Assembly: GCA_903825645.1 (NCBI GenBank)
Contig: CAIKBL010000042.1
Span: 53,289 to 117,288, forward strand
Length of the DNA stretch: 64,000 bases
Reading direction: 5' to 3'
Source: an uncultured Pseudomonadota bacterium
Lineage (GTDB): Bacteria > Pseudomonadota > Gammaproteobacteria > Ga0077536
A program made the translations under genes and the position numbers. Positions 27,516 through 35,860 of the stretch are shown here, one piece after another. Under the pieces are notes generated by a model. The model had not been told where the DNA came from. It was given only the letters and a program-made list of their open reading frames with translations, and did not search any database. How positions within the stretch are numbered: the stretch's first letter is position 1; the number at the start of each line of letters is the position of its first letter.

Positions 27516-28538
27516 ATGGTGAAAAATATGGGTCGTTCGATTCAGGTATTAGCGCTGGTATTTTGCATCGGTGCGCTCAACGCTCGTGCCGGCGACGCCG
27601 GCGGTTCCGTCGTCGCCATCGGCGTAGCGGGCTCCCCGCGGGGAGCTGTCTTCCATAGCACGGTCGAGACCATGGGGAAGGTCCGACAGTCACTGAAACG
27701 CACCAGTAGTACCGGCACGAGCCCGTTAAACATGAGTTATAACGGCGGTTACAACGGCGTGGGGGTCGAGACGGCGCCGAAAATCTACCTCATCCTGTGG
27801 GGTAATCAATGGAACAATAACGATCCCTCCGGTGAAGCTCCCCTACTGCAGAGCTTCTTTAGCACCATCGGTGCCAGCCCATGGCTGAACAGTGTCACGC
27901 AATACTGTCAGGGTGTCGCGAAGGGCACGACCGCCTGTAACGGTTTGGGCACGGCAGCCGGCAATCAGGCGGTGATGTTCACCAGCGCGAACGTTTGGAT
28001 CGATAATGCAGCCGCCGCACCCACAAGCCCTACTCAAAACCAGATCGCGACCGAAGCGCTGAACGCCGCGGCACATTTCGGGAACACCACCGCCACGGGC
28101 AATGCGAGCGTTCTCTATGTCGTCGCCACCGCGAAAGGCAAAAGTATGTCCGGCTTCGGCAGCCAATGGTGCGCATGGCATAGTGCCGCTATCGGCACTA
28201 TTACCGTAAATTCCAACCCGGTCAGTTTCCCCTTCGCTTATACGTATTTTCCCTACATGACCGATGCGGGTGCCAATTGTGGTGCCGGTTTCAACGGCTT
28301 AGGGTCAAAGGCGGGCATCACGATGGTGGCCGGGCATGAAATTGCCGAAACGATCACCGATCAGTGGGCTAACTACGGCTGGTATGACGCGAATGGTGCG
28401 GAAAATGGAGACAAGTGCGCGTGGATTAAAACGGGGTCAACGGGGGCCTCACAAAATCTGACATTCCCGAACAGCCTGACGTATCCGGTGCAGTCGCTCT
28501 GGAGCAATGTATCGGGCAGCTGTGCGCTGACCTACTAG
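27516..28538 (+). CDS. Secreted protein with HExxE...TD motif, putative metalloprotease
   Basis: 340 residues from ATG 27516; TTG 27495 and ATG 27528 are alternatives. A signal peptide (about 1-25, ending NARA) precedes NMSYNGGYNGVGVETAPKIY and ILWGNQWN. H274-E-I-A-E278-T-I-T-D282 (VAGHEIAETITDQW) could bind zinc in the manner of HExxE proteases. Cys131/141, Cys219/255 and Cys301 suggest disulfides. The middle resembles extracellular proteins related to plant EXORDIUM/phosphate-induced protein, but I cannot place it firmly. It stands alone after the glycosyltransferases. Confidence 0.55.
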   Translation: MVKNMGRSIQVLALVFCIGALNARAGDAGGSVVAIGVAGSPRGAVFHSTVETMGKVRQSLKRTSSTGTSPLNMSYNGGYNGVGVETAPKIYLILWGNQWNNNDPSGEAPLLQSFFSTIGASPWLNSVTQYCQGVAKGTTACNGLGTAAGNQAVMFTSANVWIDNAAAAPTSPTQNQIATEALNAAAHFGNTTATGNASVLYVVATAKGKSMSGFGSQWCAWHSAAIGTITVNSNPVSFPFAYTYFPYMTDAGANCGAGFNGLGSKAGITMVAGHEIAETITDQWANYGWYDANGAENGDKCAWIKTGSTGASQNLTFPNSLTYPVQSLWSNVSGSCALTY

Positions 28539-29078
28539 TGCGTGACCACACCGGTGCGGTCTGCTGACACCTGACTGAAAATCTTCGATAACCAGCAACG
28601 TAGGCGATGCGATGACGTCGCCGACGTTCTCAGGGTGGCGTTTGGCAAGGTCGAGCGACACACTCGGTAGCCGCGCGCGGCTTTCGCTGCGTTAACTCGC
28701 CGGCTGCTTCGCGCACATCGACGGCGGGAGCAATCCGCTTCAACAAGTCTCCCAAGGTCATCCCCAACGTTCGTTCAAACGGCTCGCTGGTGGGTAGGAA
28801 TCCGCAAAAAATTCCCGTAACCCGGGGGATCCGGTTGGCGTCGGCCGGAAGCGGGCAAGACGCCCAAACGCCGCGGACATGTCCCTTCAAGATCTCCGCG
28901 CACACCATGGCGGCGTGACCGGTATTAGCAGCCAGATCAGGGCTCACTGCCAATGGGGCAGGCTATGTGATCGCCCCCCGCTACGACGCCTGCACTGGTC
29001 TGAGTAGCCCTTTACCCGATAGCGGGAAGTCGTCGCGCGGCACACCGTTGTTAGACTGACGCGAAGAGACAAGTCTCC
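28539..29078. other. 540-base stretch with one doubtful minus-strand frame
   Basis: A minus-strand frame at 28630-28953 (107 residues, with GMTLGDLLKRIAPAVDVREA) has plausible composition but no family I recognise. An overlapping second frame at 28449-28661 runs into the secreted-protein gene. They could be pieces of one frame-shifted gene or chance frames. No RNA gene is seen. Confidence 0.3.
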
Positions 29079-29930
29079 TCACGGATCCGACGCTTCGGGA
29101 AAAGTGCCCCCCTGTCTTCGTGGGCCCGTCATCAATTGCTCTCGCAGGCGCACGATTTCCCCGATGACGACGAGCGTCGGCGGCGCCATCTGAGCATGAT
29201 TGGCTGCATCGACGAGCCCCGCCAGCGTGGTCACCACGGTCTGCTGCCCAGGGAGGGTGGCCGAGGCGATCAGCGCGGCTGGGGTCACCGGGGAGAGTCC
29301 CCCGCGGAGCAATGCTGTCACCACGTGGTCAAGATTCCTGAGCCCCATGTAGAGGACAAGCGGCTGGCCGGTCCGGGCAAGCGCACCCCAATCAAGCCCC
29401 TGCGCCTCATCCACGCCGTGTCCGGTCGCAAAAATAATGGCCTGATTGATGCCGCGCATGGTCGCCGGGATCCCGGCGCTTGCGAGCGCACCTAATCCGG
29501 CGGTAATACCGGGGAACACCCGAAACGGGATCCCCGCCGCGGCCAAGGCCAAGAGCTCTTCCCCGCCGCGGCCGAACACAAAGGGATCGCCCCCCTTTAA
29601 GCGCAACACGCGCAGGCCGCGCCGCGCCAACGCCACCAGCTGCGCACTGATATCTTCCTGAGCAAACGAGGGTTTCCCCCCCCGTTTGCCCGCAAAACAG
29701 ATCTCGGCCTCTGGGTGCGCCAGTGCGAGCACGCGCGAATCGACAAGGGCATCATGGACAATGACATCCGCCTGCATCAGACCGGCCAGCGCATCCAGCG
29801 TCAGCAATCCAGGATCGCCCGGCCCGGCCCCGACCAGCCAGACTTCGCCACAAGCAAGGACCGGCGACTCGCCGCGTAACAGCATCAGCGCTTCGGTGCG
29901 CTTGTCGAGGGAAGAGTGATCAGAAGTCAT
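29079..29930 (-). CDS. cobA: Uroporphyrinogen-III C-methyltransferase (SUMT)
   Basis: 283 residues from ATG at 29930; the longer frame upstream is not family-like. It has the S-adenosylmethionine-binding VWLVGAGPGDPGLLTLDAL, then LRLKGGDPFVFGRGGEE, PGITAGLGALASAGIP and LYMGLRN. It adds two methyl groups to uroporphyrinogen III, giving precorrin-2 for sirohaem, B12 or haem d1. It is a stand-alone SUMT without CysG oxidase/chelatase domains, and no sirohaem or nitrite reductase gene is adjacent. Confidence 0.93.
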   Translation of the reverse strand: MTSDHSSLDKRTEALMLLRGESPVLACGEVWLVGAGPGDPGLLTLDALAGLMQADVIVHDALVDSRVLALAHPEAEICFAGKRGGKPSFAQEDISAQLVALARRGLRVLRLKGGDPFVFGRGGEELLALAAAGIPFRVFPGITAGLGALASAGIPATMRGINQAIIFATGHGVDEAQGLDWGALARTGQPLVLYMGLRNLDHVVTALLRGGLSPVTPAALIASATLPGQQTVVTTLAGLVDAANHAQMAPPTLVVIGEIVRLREQLMTGPRRQGGTFPEASDP

Positions 29931-30346
29931 CGTTGTCCTGAAGTGATTTGAGCATCCAGGCCCCTGAGAAAGCGTCGTGGACCGGGGCCATCGATCTGGC
30001 GGCCCGCCTGGGACAGGCAAACCGCCGAACAGGCGAGAGTATCCAAGTCCTGCGCTCGAAGTCGCTACCATAGCCCGATTTCTACACGCAAAAAAGCGCG
30101 CCAATCAGTAACCCGGCTCAATCCTTGTCGAGGGATCTTACCCGGGCAGACCGCAGCGTCGTTGTTGCACGAGGGCGAATTTGTGCGCGCGCGAGCGTGA
30201 TAAGCGCACACACTCGGACAGGATGGGTTTGCACCCCCGATTATCGGCGGCCAACACGACGCTGCTAGCGTGCGATCACCCACCCGTAACGCACGCAGAC
30301 CGAACCCGCCTTGCGCGGGGCCAGCCTGCGTGGCGACCGTTTTCGC
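29931..30346. other. Intergenic region, nothing recognised
   Basis: 416 bases between two minus-strand genes. No convincing frame, cobalamin riboswitch or other RNA element is seen. Confidence 0.5.
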
Positions 30347-30796
30347 TTAGGCGAGCGCGTTAATCAATTGGGCAGAGCCCGCCGTGCTCGGAGCGCTGGT
30401 AGCGTTCGAGGCTGCAGACGCAATCGTGCTGCCGGCACCCCCATGATGATGGTGGTGGTGATGGCTACGATTGCTCGCCAACGTTTGAAATGCAGCCTGG
30501 GCCTGGCTGAGATTGCCGCTTCCCAGCGCCTGGCCAAGTTGCGTCATTGCCGCACTGCTGCCGCCGGTGCCCGCCCCGGCTTGCGGGCCACCGCTCGCGG
30601 CAAGCACACTGGCAAAATCAGGTTTATTCGTCGCCAGGGCCGAGAAGGCCGTCTGCGCGCCCGCCAGATCGCCGTTCTGAAGAGCCACCGCAAGCGCCTG
30701 AAAATTCTGCTGATTTTGCTGCCATTTGTGGACGGTTCCGCGCTGACTCGCGTCAACAGGATTGGACCCGTTTGGAACACCGATACCCATTACCAT
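30347..30796 (-). CDS. Small protein with two ALQxGDL-AQxAF repeats and polyhistidine
   Basis: 149 residues; the start at 30796 is set by AAGGAG six bases upstream, rejecting the ATG that touches it. It has two helical repeats, NFQALAVALQNGDLAGAQTA (about 33-52) and QLGQALGSGNLSQAQAAFQ (about 87-105). Each is followed by a flexible Gly/Ala/Ser segment, then seven consecutive His and a Ser/Ala-rich tail. Small proteins of this pattern are widespread but uncharacterised. The His7 run could bind metal. No signal peptide is obvious. Confidence 0.65.
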   Translation of the reverse strand: MVMGIGVPNGSNPVDASQRGTVHKWQQNQQNFQALAVALQNGDLAGAQTAFSALATNKPDFASVLAASGGPQAGAGTGGSSAAMTQLGQALGSGNLSQAQAAFQTLASNRSHHHHHHHGGAGSTIASAASNATSAPSTAGSAQLINALA

Positions 30797-31013
30797 GATC
30801 ATCTCCTTCGAAAAGTTCAATTCTGAGCATTCGAGATGATCCGCCCGCCTGACGCGAAGCTGATCGCCCAATGCATGCCCTTGACAGTCCCACCAAAATA
30901 GGCGGAACGGAAACTGCACGAGGGAAAGAATGCAGACACCGTGCCAACTACCGGCAATCCGCGATTCGGGGGTCATTCGACTCAGAACACCTCCAGCCGG
31001 CGGCGAAGGCTGT

Positions 31014-31044
31014 CCCCTTGGCGGCAAACCTTGCCGCCAAGGGG
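31014..31044 (-). terminator. 14-base-pair perfect hairpin downstream of the DUF6515-like gene
   Basis: Bases 31014-31027 and 31031-31044 are perfect inverted repeats (CCCCTTGGCGGCAA and its complement) with a three-base loop. They lie 28 bases beyond the stop of the minus-strand gene. A second repeat CCCCGA/TCGGGG spans that stop codon itself. No T tract follows, so it may be a factor-dependent terminator, an RNA-stability hairpin or a repetitive palindrome. Confidence 0.5.
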
Positions 31045-31071
31045 GCGCCAGGCGGCGACGCCCCGAAAGCA

Positions 31072-32226
31072 CTATCGGGGTGGAAGCATGACGGCAGGAA
31101 CGGCCTGAAAGCCCTCAGGGCAGGTCGGTACATAGGGGTAATAGATGCCCGAGGAGCGACAGAAATACCAAGTGTCCGTGGGTGACCGCCGCAGGGGTGG
31201 CGCGACCATGACCGGGGGTGCTTGGGTGTAGGTGCCCGGCGCCGGTGGCGGCACCACCGCATAGCCCTCAGCGACCTGCTGGTAATAGACATCGTTGGCA
31301 TAAAAATAGGGGATCTCGCCCACCCATAAGGTCACATAATCAGGCGGCAGGATGGAGACCACCATGCCGATGGGGGGACGCACAACGATATAGCCATCCT
31401 CATAAGGCTCGTACCAGACTCCGCCATAGTAGAACATTCGGCGGCTGCCATAACGCAGTGCCAGGAAACCTGCGGGCAACGCGAAGACCGAATAACCAAA
31501 TGCCGGATAGTAGGCTTCATGCCCGTGTCGCCGGTCATAGTTCCAGTGGTCAGAACGATAGTGTTCCTGTTCGGCCTGCTCTCGCCAGACATCACCGTGC
31601 CCCCGACCGGAACCCTCATGACCATGATATTGCTCCCGGTCGCTCCTGCCCGCCGAGCCGCTGAACGACTGCCGGGCGGAACCGCCTTGCGGTGCGCCGC
31701 GGACGGACGATGCCGGGAAACCGCCGCCCTGACCGGCGGTACCCCCTGCCCCTCGCGTACCCGTGATCGTGGGCGCTGCAACCGCGCCGACAGAGGGGGA
31801 AACCGCGCGCGCCGGGGTCTGCCACGACTGTCCAGCCGATCCCGGCATATGGGTAGGCTCGGACCCACGTCCGCCTGACGATGACGCTGGATTGACATGC
31901 AGTGGCGCGGGCGGGGTGACCATCATCGGTCGCGGCGGAGATTGGACAGCCGGGGACACCGGCGCGGGCGCTCGAACCGTCTCCGGCATCCGCGCGGGCG
32001 ATGACTCGGGGCGTCCATGGGCTGACGCAGCACCTCCCGACGCGCTGTCCTGCCGTCCCCCCGTAGCCGGGGCGTGCCGATCACCGGCGTCAGACCGACT
32101 CTCCCGCGCATGTCCCCGGTTGTCCCGCGCGGTTTGTTCGTCCGCCTGCACCCACGCACCTAGCAAGGGGAGCCCCATCGTCAGGAGCAGCAGGGCCACC
32201 ATCCTCGATTGCCTTAATAACGGCAT
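31072..32226 (-). CDS. DUF6515-like secreted protein with Ser/Gly/Pro-rich linker
   Basis: 384 residues from ATG at 32226, with GGGAGG upstream. A signal peptide (about 1-29) precedes a low-complexity region rich in Ala, Pro, Gly and Ser (about 30-200), then a His/Tyr/Arg-rich stretch. A folded C-terminal region (about 235-384) follows, with FYYGGVWYEPYEDGYIVVRP, YFYANDVYYQQVAEGYAVV and TWYFCRSSGIYYPYVPTCPE. The repeated Y-Y/V-x-Y patterns match the DUF6515/YXWGXW-like envelope proteins of proteobacteria. Function is unknown. Confidence 0.65.
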   Translation of the reverse strand: MPLLRQSRMVALLLLTMGLPLLGAWVQADEQTARDNRGHARESRSDAGDRHAPATGGRQDSASGGAASAHGRPESSPARMPETVRAPAPVSPAVQSPPRPMMVTPPAPLHVNPASSSGGRGSEPTHMPGSAGQSWQTPARAVSPSVGAVAAPTITGTRGAGGTAGQGGGFPASSVRGAPQGGSARQSFSGSAGRSDREQYHGHEGSGRGHGDVWREQAEQEHYRSDHWNYDRRHGHEAYYPAFGYSVFALPAGFLALRYGSRRMFYYGGVWYEPYEDGYIVVRPPIGMVVSILPPDYVTLWVGEIPYFYANDVYYQQVAEGYAVVPPPAPGTYTQAPPVMVAPPLRRSPTDTWYFCRSSGIYYPYVPTCPEGFQAVPAVMLPPR

Positions 32227-32299
32227 AACCGCCTCCCTGGAAGCGCCAGTAACCCAGTCCCTGGCGTGATTACAGCCGCTAGGCGCGGTGGTCGCTTGC

Positions 32300-32734
32300 T
32301 CAGCGATCCGCCACCATGCGCAGCGCAGCCCGTAAATGGGCGTATTTCCACTCCCCATCGACTTTGACGTAATCGTCGTCATAGCGCAGGGCAAGCCATT
32401 TTTCCTCGTTGGTCTCGGCATACGTCCACGGTCCCATGATGTACCAGATCCCCGTGGCCCGGTTGCCGTCCACATCGATGATCGGATTCATGATGTTGTG
32501 TTGGGAAAAGCTGAAGGTCTTCTGGAACTGCCGGAACAATGCGCGGATTTCCTGATGTCCGACAGCCTTACCGAAATCCGCGCTCTCCCATATCCCATCA
32601 GGCGCAAAGAGCGTCGTCACTTTGTCAGGGTTATGCGCATCATCACAAATTTCGCAGTAACGAGCCTTCAATTTCCGAATGGCCTCAATATCTTCAAGAC
32701 GGGTGATGCGCTGTTCAAGGGTGGCAGTATCCAT
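32300..32734 (-). CDS. SnoaL-like (NTF2 fold) protein
   Basis: 144 residues with the NTF2-fold pattern: an N-terminal helix pair LEDIEAIRKLKARYCEICDD, then LFAPDGIWES, HQEIRALFRQFQ and a beta sheet ending WKYAHLRAALRMVA. The Tyr/Asp/His arrangement resembles SnoaL-like polyketide cyclases and bile-acid 7-alpha-dehydratase (BaiE). The reaction cannot be assigned. It lies 73 bases upstream of the DUF6515-like gene on the same strand; a shared role is not evident. Confidence 0.75.
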   Translation of the reverse strand: MDTATLEQRITRLEDIEAIRKLKARYCEICDDAHNPDKVTTLFAPDGIWESADFGKAVGHQEIRALFRQFQKTFSFSQHNIMNPIIDVDGNRATGIWYIMGPWTYAETNEEKWLALRYDDDYVKVDGEWKYAHLRAALRMVADR

Positions 32735-32985
32735 GGCTCCTCCTAGACGTGAGATTTAAGGGGTACACCCCCTGATTCTGGCGGGGAAACCGAGACAGCA
32801 GCAAGGCTTATTTTCCCCCGACCACCCACAACACGCATTGTGCGCCCGCGACAATTGGTCTTTTAATCTGGACTCTTTATTATCCAGTCACTTGGACGCC
32901 GTCGTCATCCACCTGCGTGCCTTCGGCAGCCGCAGCCTTAAGGCCCCGCTTTCAAAACCCATCACGATCCCTGAGGAGGCTCTTA

Positions 32986-34395
32986 ATGTCCGCGAACTGG
33001 CGCTCGTCAACCCGTGGAGCGGCCTCCCGGTACGTGATGGGGGCTCTGCTCCTGCTGTTTACCGTTTTACGGGTCTATGCGACTGACACCGGCGCGGCCC
33101 CGTCCGCGTCAGGCTTAACGGCGGCCACCGCCCCCCTTCTGGATCCCCTTCTTGCGGACGGCTACAGCCTTCATCTTCAAGGCACGCTCGTCGAGCAGGG
33201 ACATCCCGCCTTCGCGAGCGCTATCCGTGACGGCCCGCAAAGCATGCGCGGTCATGCGCAGAACGCGGAGACCACGGATATCACCTTGTATGCGGGTGTC
33301 CGCTTCAGCGCGCTTGAGGTCTATGTCAATCCCGAGATGGATCAGGGGTTCGGGCTGTCGAGCACCTACGGTGTCGCAGGCTATCCCAGTGGGGAGGCCT
33401 ACAAGGCCGGCGCGCACGTGCCTTACTTTCACCTGGATAGATTCTTCGGGCGCTATGTCATCGGCTTAGGGGGTGGCCAAGACACGCTTGAGGATGGTGC
33501 CAATCAGATCGCTGGAACGCGCGATCGGAACAACGTCACGTTCACGGTCGGGAAGCTGTCGGTCGTCGATATCTTCGACAACAATCGCTACGCGCACGAT
33601 GCCCGCGGCGATTTTCTGAACTGGGCCATTCTCGACATGGGCGCGTTTGATTACGCCGCCGACGCCTGGGGCTATACCTATGGTGGCGCGGTTGAATGGA
33701 ACGTCACCGCCGCCTGGACGCTCCGCGGTGGGGTGTTCGACATGTCGACACACCCCAATAGTCAATATCTCGACGGCGGGTTCGGGCAATATCAGGTAGA
33801 CACCGAGGTGGAGCGCCGCTTTAGTATCGCCGATAACCCGGGCAAGCTTCGTCTGCTTTTTTTTGCGACGCAGGGCAAGATGGCCAATTATTCGGAGGCA
33901 ACACAACTGGCCCTCGCAACCGGCACACTGCCGGATGTTCAGCGGGTTCGTCGTCGGCAGACCCGCTATGGCGGAGGACTGAACCTCGAACAGCAAATTA
34001 CGCCGCTCGTGGGCCTGTTCATGCGCGCCGGCATGAATGACGGTTCAAAGGAAACTTTTGACTTCACGGATATCAACAAATCTCTGTCAGGCGGATTTTC
34101 TTTCAAGGGCGAACTGTGGCGACGTGCGCAGGATACGGCAGGTGTCGCCGCGGCCATCAACGGGATCTCGAAGACGGCCCAGCAGTACTTCGCGGCGGGC
34201 GGAAATGGACTGCTCATCGGAGACGGGGCGCTACCGTCCTATAACGGCGAATACATCGTCGAGGCCTATTACAGCGTCGCCCTGTACTCTGCCGTCGCGG
34301 TCACCTTGGATTACCAGCACGTGACCAACCCGGCCTATAACCCCGTCCGGGGGCCAATCGATTTCTTCGGAATGCGGCTCCACGCGTTCTACTGA
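32986..34395 (+). CDS. OprB-type carbohydrate-selective porin
   Basis: 469 residues from ATG 32986, set by GAGGAGG ten bases upstream. After a signal segment (about 17-32) the protein has SLHLQGTLVEQGHPAF, a His/Asp-rich strand region, DNNRYAHDARGDFLNWAILDMGAFDYAADAWG (split over about 200-230) and a C-terminal Phe-Tyr. This pattern of the OprB family (carbohydrate-selective outer-membrane porins) fits in length and motifs. It ends seven bases from the convergent efflux operon. Confidence 0.8.
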   Translation: MSANWRSSTRGAASRYVMGALLLLFTVLRVYATDTGAAPSASGLTAATAPLLDPLLADGYSLHLQGTLVEQGHPAFASAIRDGPQSMRGHAQNAETTDITLYAGVRFSALEVYVNPEMDQGFGLSSTYGVAGYPSGEAYKAGAHVPYFHLDRFFGRYVIGLGGGQDTLEDGANQIAGTRDRNNVTFTVGKLSVVDIFDNNRYAHDARGDFLNWAILDMGAFDYAADAWGYTYGGAVEWNVTAAWTLRGGVFDMSTHPNSQYLDGGFGQYQVDTEVERRFSIADNPGKLRLLFFATQGKMANYSEATQLALATGTLPDVQRVRRRQTRYGGGLNLEQQITPLVGLFMRAGMNDGSKETFDFTDINKSLSGGFSFKGELWRRAQDTAGVAAAINGISKTAQQYFAAGGNGLLIGDGALPSYNGEYIVEAYYSVALYSAVAVTLDYQHVTNPAYNPVRGPIDFFGMRLHAFY

Positions 34396-34402
34396 GCAGA
34401 CG

Positions 34403-35860
34403 TCAAGGCGAGGCGGCGCTCCACCAGCCGCCACCCAATGCTTGGAACAACGCAATCGCATCGGCGTACTGTGCCGCAGTCGCCTGGGCAAGGCCTATGC
34501 GCGCCTGTTGCCAGGTCTGCTGCGCGGCCAAGACTTGCGGGTAGGCGATGTCACCTAACCGCAGACCCTCGCGCGTGATGGCCAGACTTTTCGCCGCCGC
34601 CCGTTCGCCCGCCACGGCAAATTGCCAGGCCTTGGCATCCGCCTCGAGCGCTTCCAGGGTGTCAGCGACATTCTGGAAGGCCATAATCACCGTACTACGA
34701 TATTGTGCCCCCGCCTGCTCGTAAGCGGCTTCAGCCGCCCGGGTGCGATGAAGCAAGGTCCCGCCCTGGAGAACAGGTTGAGCCAGTCCCGCCGCCAAGT
34801 TCCAGAACACATTGCCCGGCGTAATCAACTGGCCGAGTTTATCCGACATGCCGCCCATGCCGGCCGTCAGCGTCAGCTGTGGCAGCCTGTTCGCTTTCGC
34901 GACACCGATGGCAGCGCTGGCCGCATGCCACTGCTCCTGTGCCGCCCGGATATCCGGGCGCTGTGCTACCAGCTGAGAGGGTACGGTCACCGGCAAAGCC
35001 TGTGGCAGTTGTAAGTCGCTGAATCGGAACGTTGGCGCCGCCTGCTCTGCGGGCAGGCGACCTGACAGCGCAGCGATGAGATCACGCTGCTCGGCGAGCT
35101 GTTTACGAACCGTCGCCAGCGACTGTTCAAACTGCGCGGTCAGCGCTTCCTGCGCGACGAAGTCCGCGCCTGAATTCTCACCGAGCGTGCGCTGACGAGA
35201 GAGAATCGTCTGAATCTCCTGGGCCGTTTTTACGAGATCTTCGGCCGCTCCGAGCTGCTCCCGAAGCGAAGCTTCCTGGATCGCTGCGGCAGCGAGATTG
35301 GCCACCAAGGTCAGTTGCGTCGCCTCCAATTGGAAACGCTGTTGATGCTCTTCCGCCAGCAGGCCTTCCACGGCGCGTCGCGTACCCCCAAAGACATCTG
35401 GCGTAAACGAAACGTTCACCCCCGCCGTGAACAGGTTGTAGATGTAGGCGCCCGAATTCAGGTTGGACGTCGCGACATTCGACTGCCGTTGTCGGCTGGG
35501 CGAAAAATCGACGCCGACCGCGGGATAATAGGCGCCCTGTCCGACCAGTCGGTTCTCCTTGGCGATGCGAAGCGCGGCCTGCGCGGCCTGTAGATCGGGA
35601 TTCCGTGCAAGCGCGTCATGGATGAGTGCATCAAGACCGCTAGAGTGGAACAGCTGCCACCACGCCGCCGGAATGGTCGAGGCCGTCACGAGGTGTTGAG
35701 CTGGCGCCGCGGTCGAGGCGGTGATCCGCGCCGTTTCGGTATAACGGTCGGCTTTCGGGGGGACGGGCGGCACAAAATCCGGCCCGACGGTACATCCGGT
35801 CAACAGGAGTCCCAGTGCGCCCAATAAAAATACTTGCGGTAGGGCATAGCCGGGTCTCAT
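34403..35860 (-). CDS. RND efflux outer-membrane lipoprotein (TolC/NodT family)
   Basis: 485 residues with a lipobox LLLTGC and modified Cys23. Then come VGPDFVPP and two repeats of long coiled-coil helices with QAALRIAKENR and the second-half ATAAQYADAIALFQALGGGW. This is the NodT/OprM-type channel that spans the outer membrane and meets the RND pump. Its start overlaps the pump stop by four bases, so the three genes 40226 to 34403 form one operon in the order adaptor, pump, channel. Confidence 0.92.
   Translation of the reverse strand: MRPGYALPQVFLLGALGLLLTGCTVGPDFVPPVPPKADRYTETARITASTAAPAQHLVTASTIPAAWWQLFHSSGLDALIHDALARNPDLQAAQAALRIAKENRLVGQGAYYPAVGVDFSPSRQRQSNVATSNLNSGAYIYNLFTAGVNVSFTPDVFGGTRRAVEGLLAEEHQQRFQLEATQLTLVANLAAAAIQEASLREQLGAAEDLVKTAQEIQTILSRQRTLGENSGADFVAQEALTAQFEQSLATVRKQLAEQRDLIAALSGRLPAEQAAPTFRFSDLQLPQALPVTVPSQLVAQRPDIRAAQEQWHAASAAIGVAKANRLPQLTLTAGMGGMSDKLGQLITPGNVFWNLAAGLAQPVLQGGTLLHRTRAAEAAYEQAGAQYRSTVIMAFQNVADTLEALEADAKAWQFAVAGERAAAKSLAITREGLRLGDIAYPQVLAAQQTWQQARIGLAQATAAQYADAIALFQALGGGWWSAASP

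Noticed and set aside
28449..28661. 70-residue minus-strand frame running into the secreted-protein gene
   Set aside because: It overlaps a well-supported gene on the other strand and shows no family signature.
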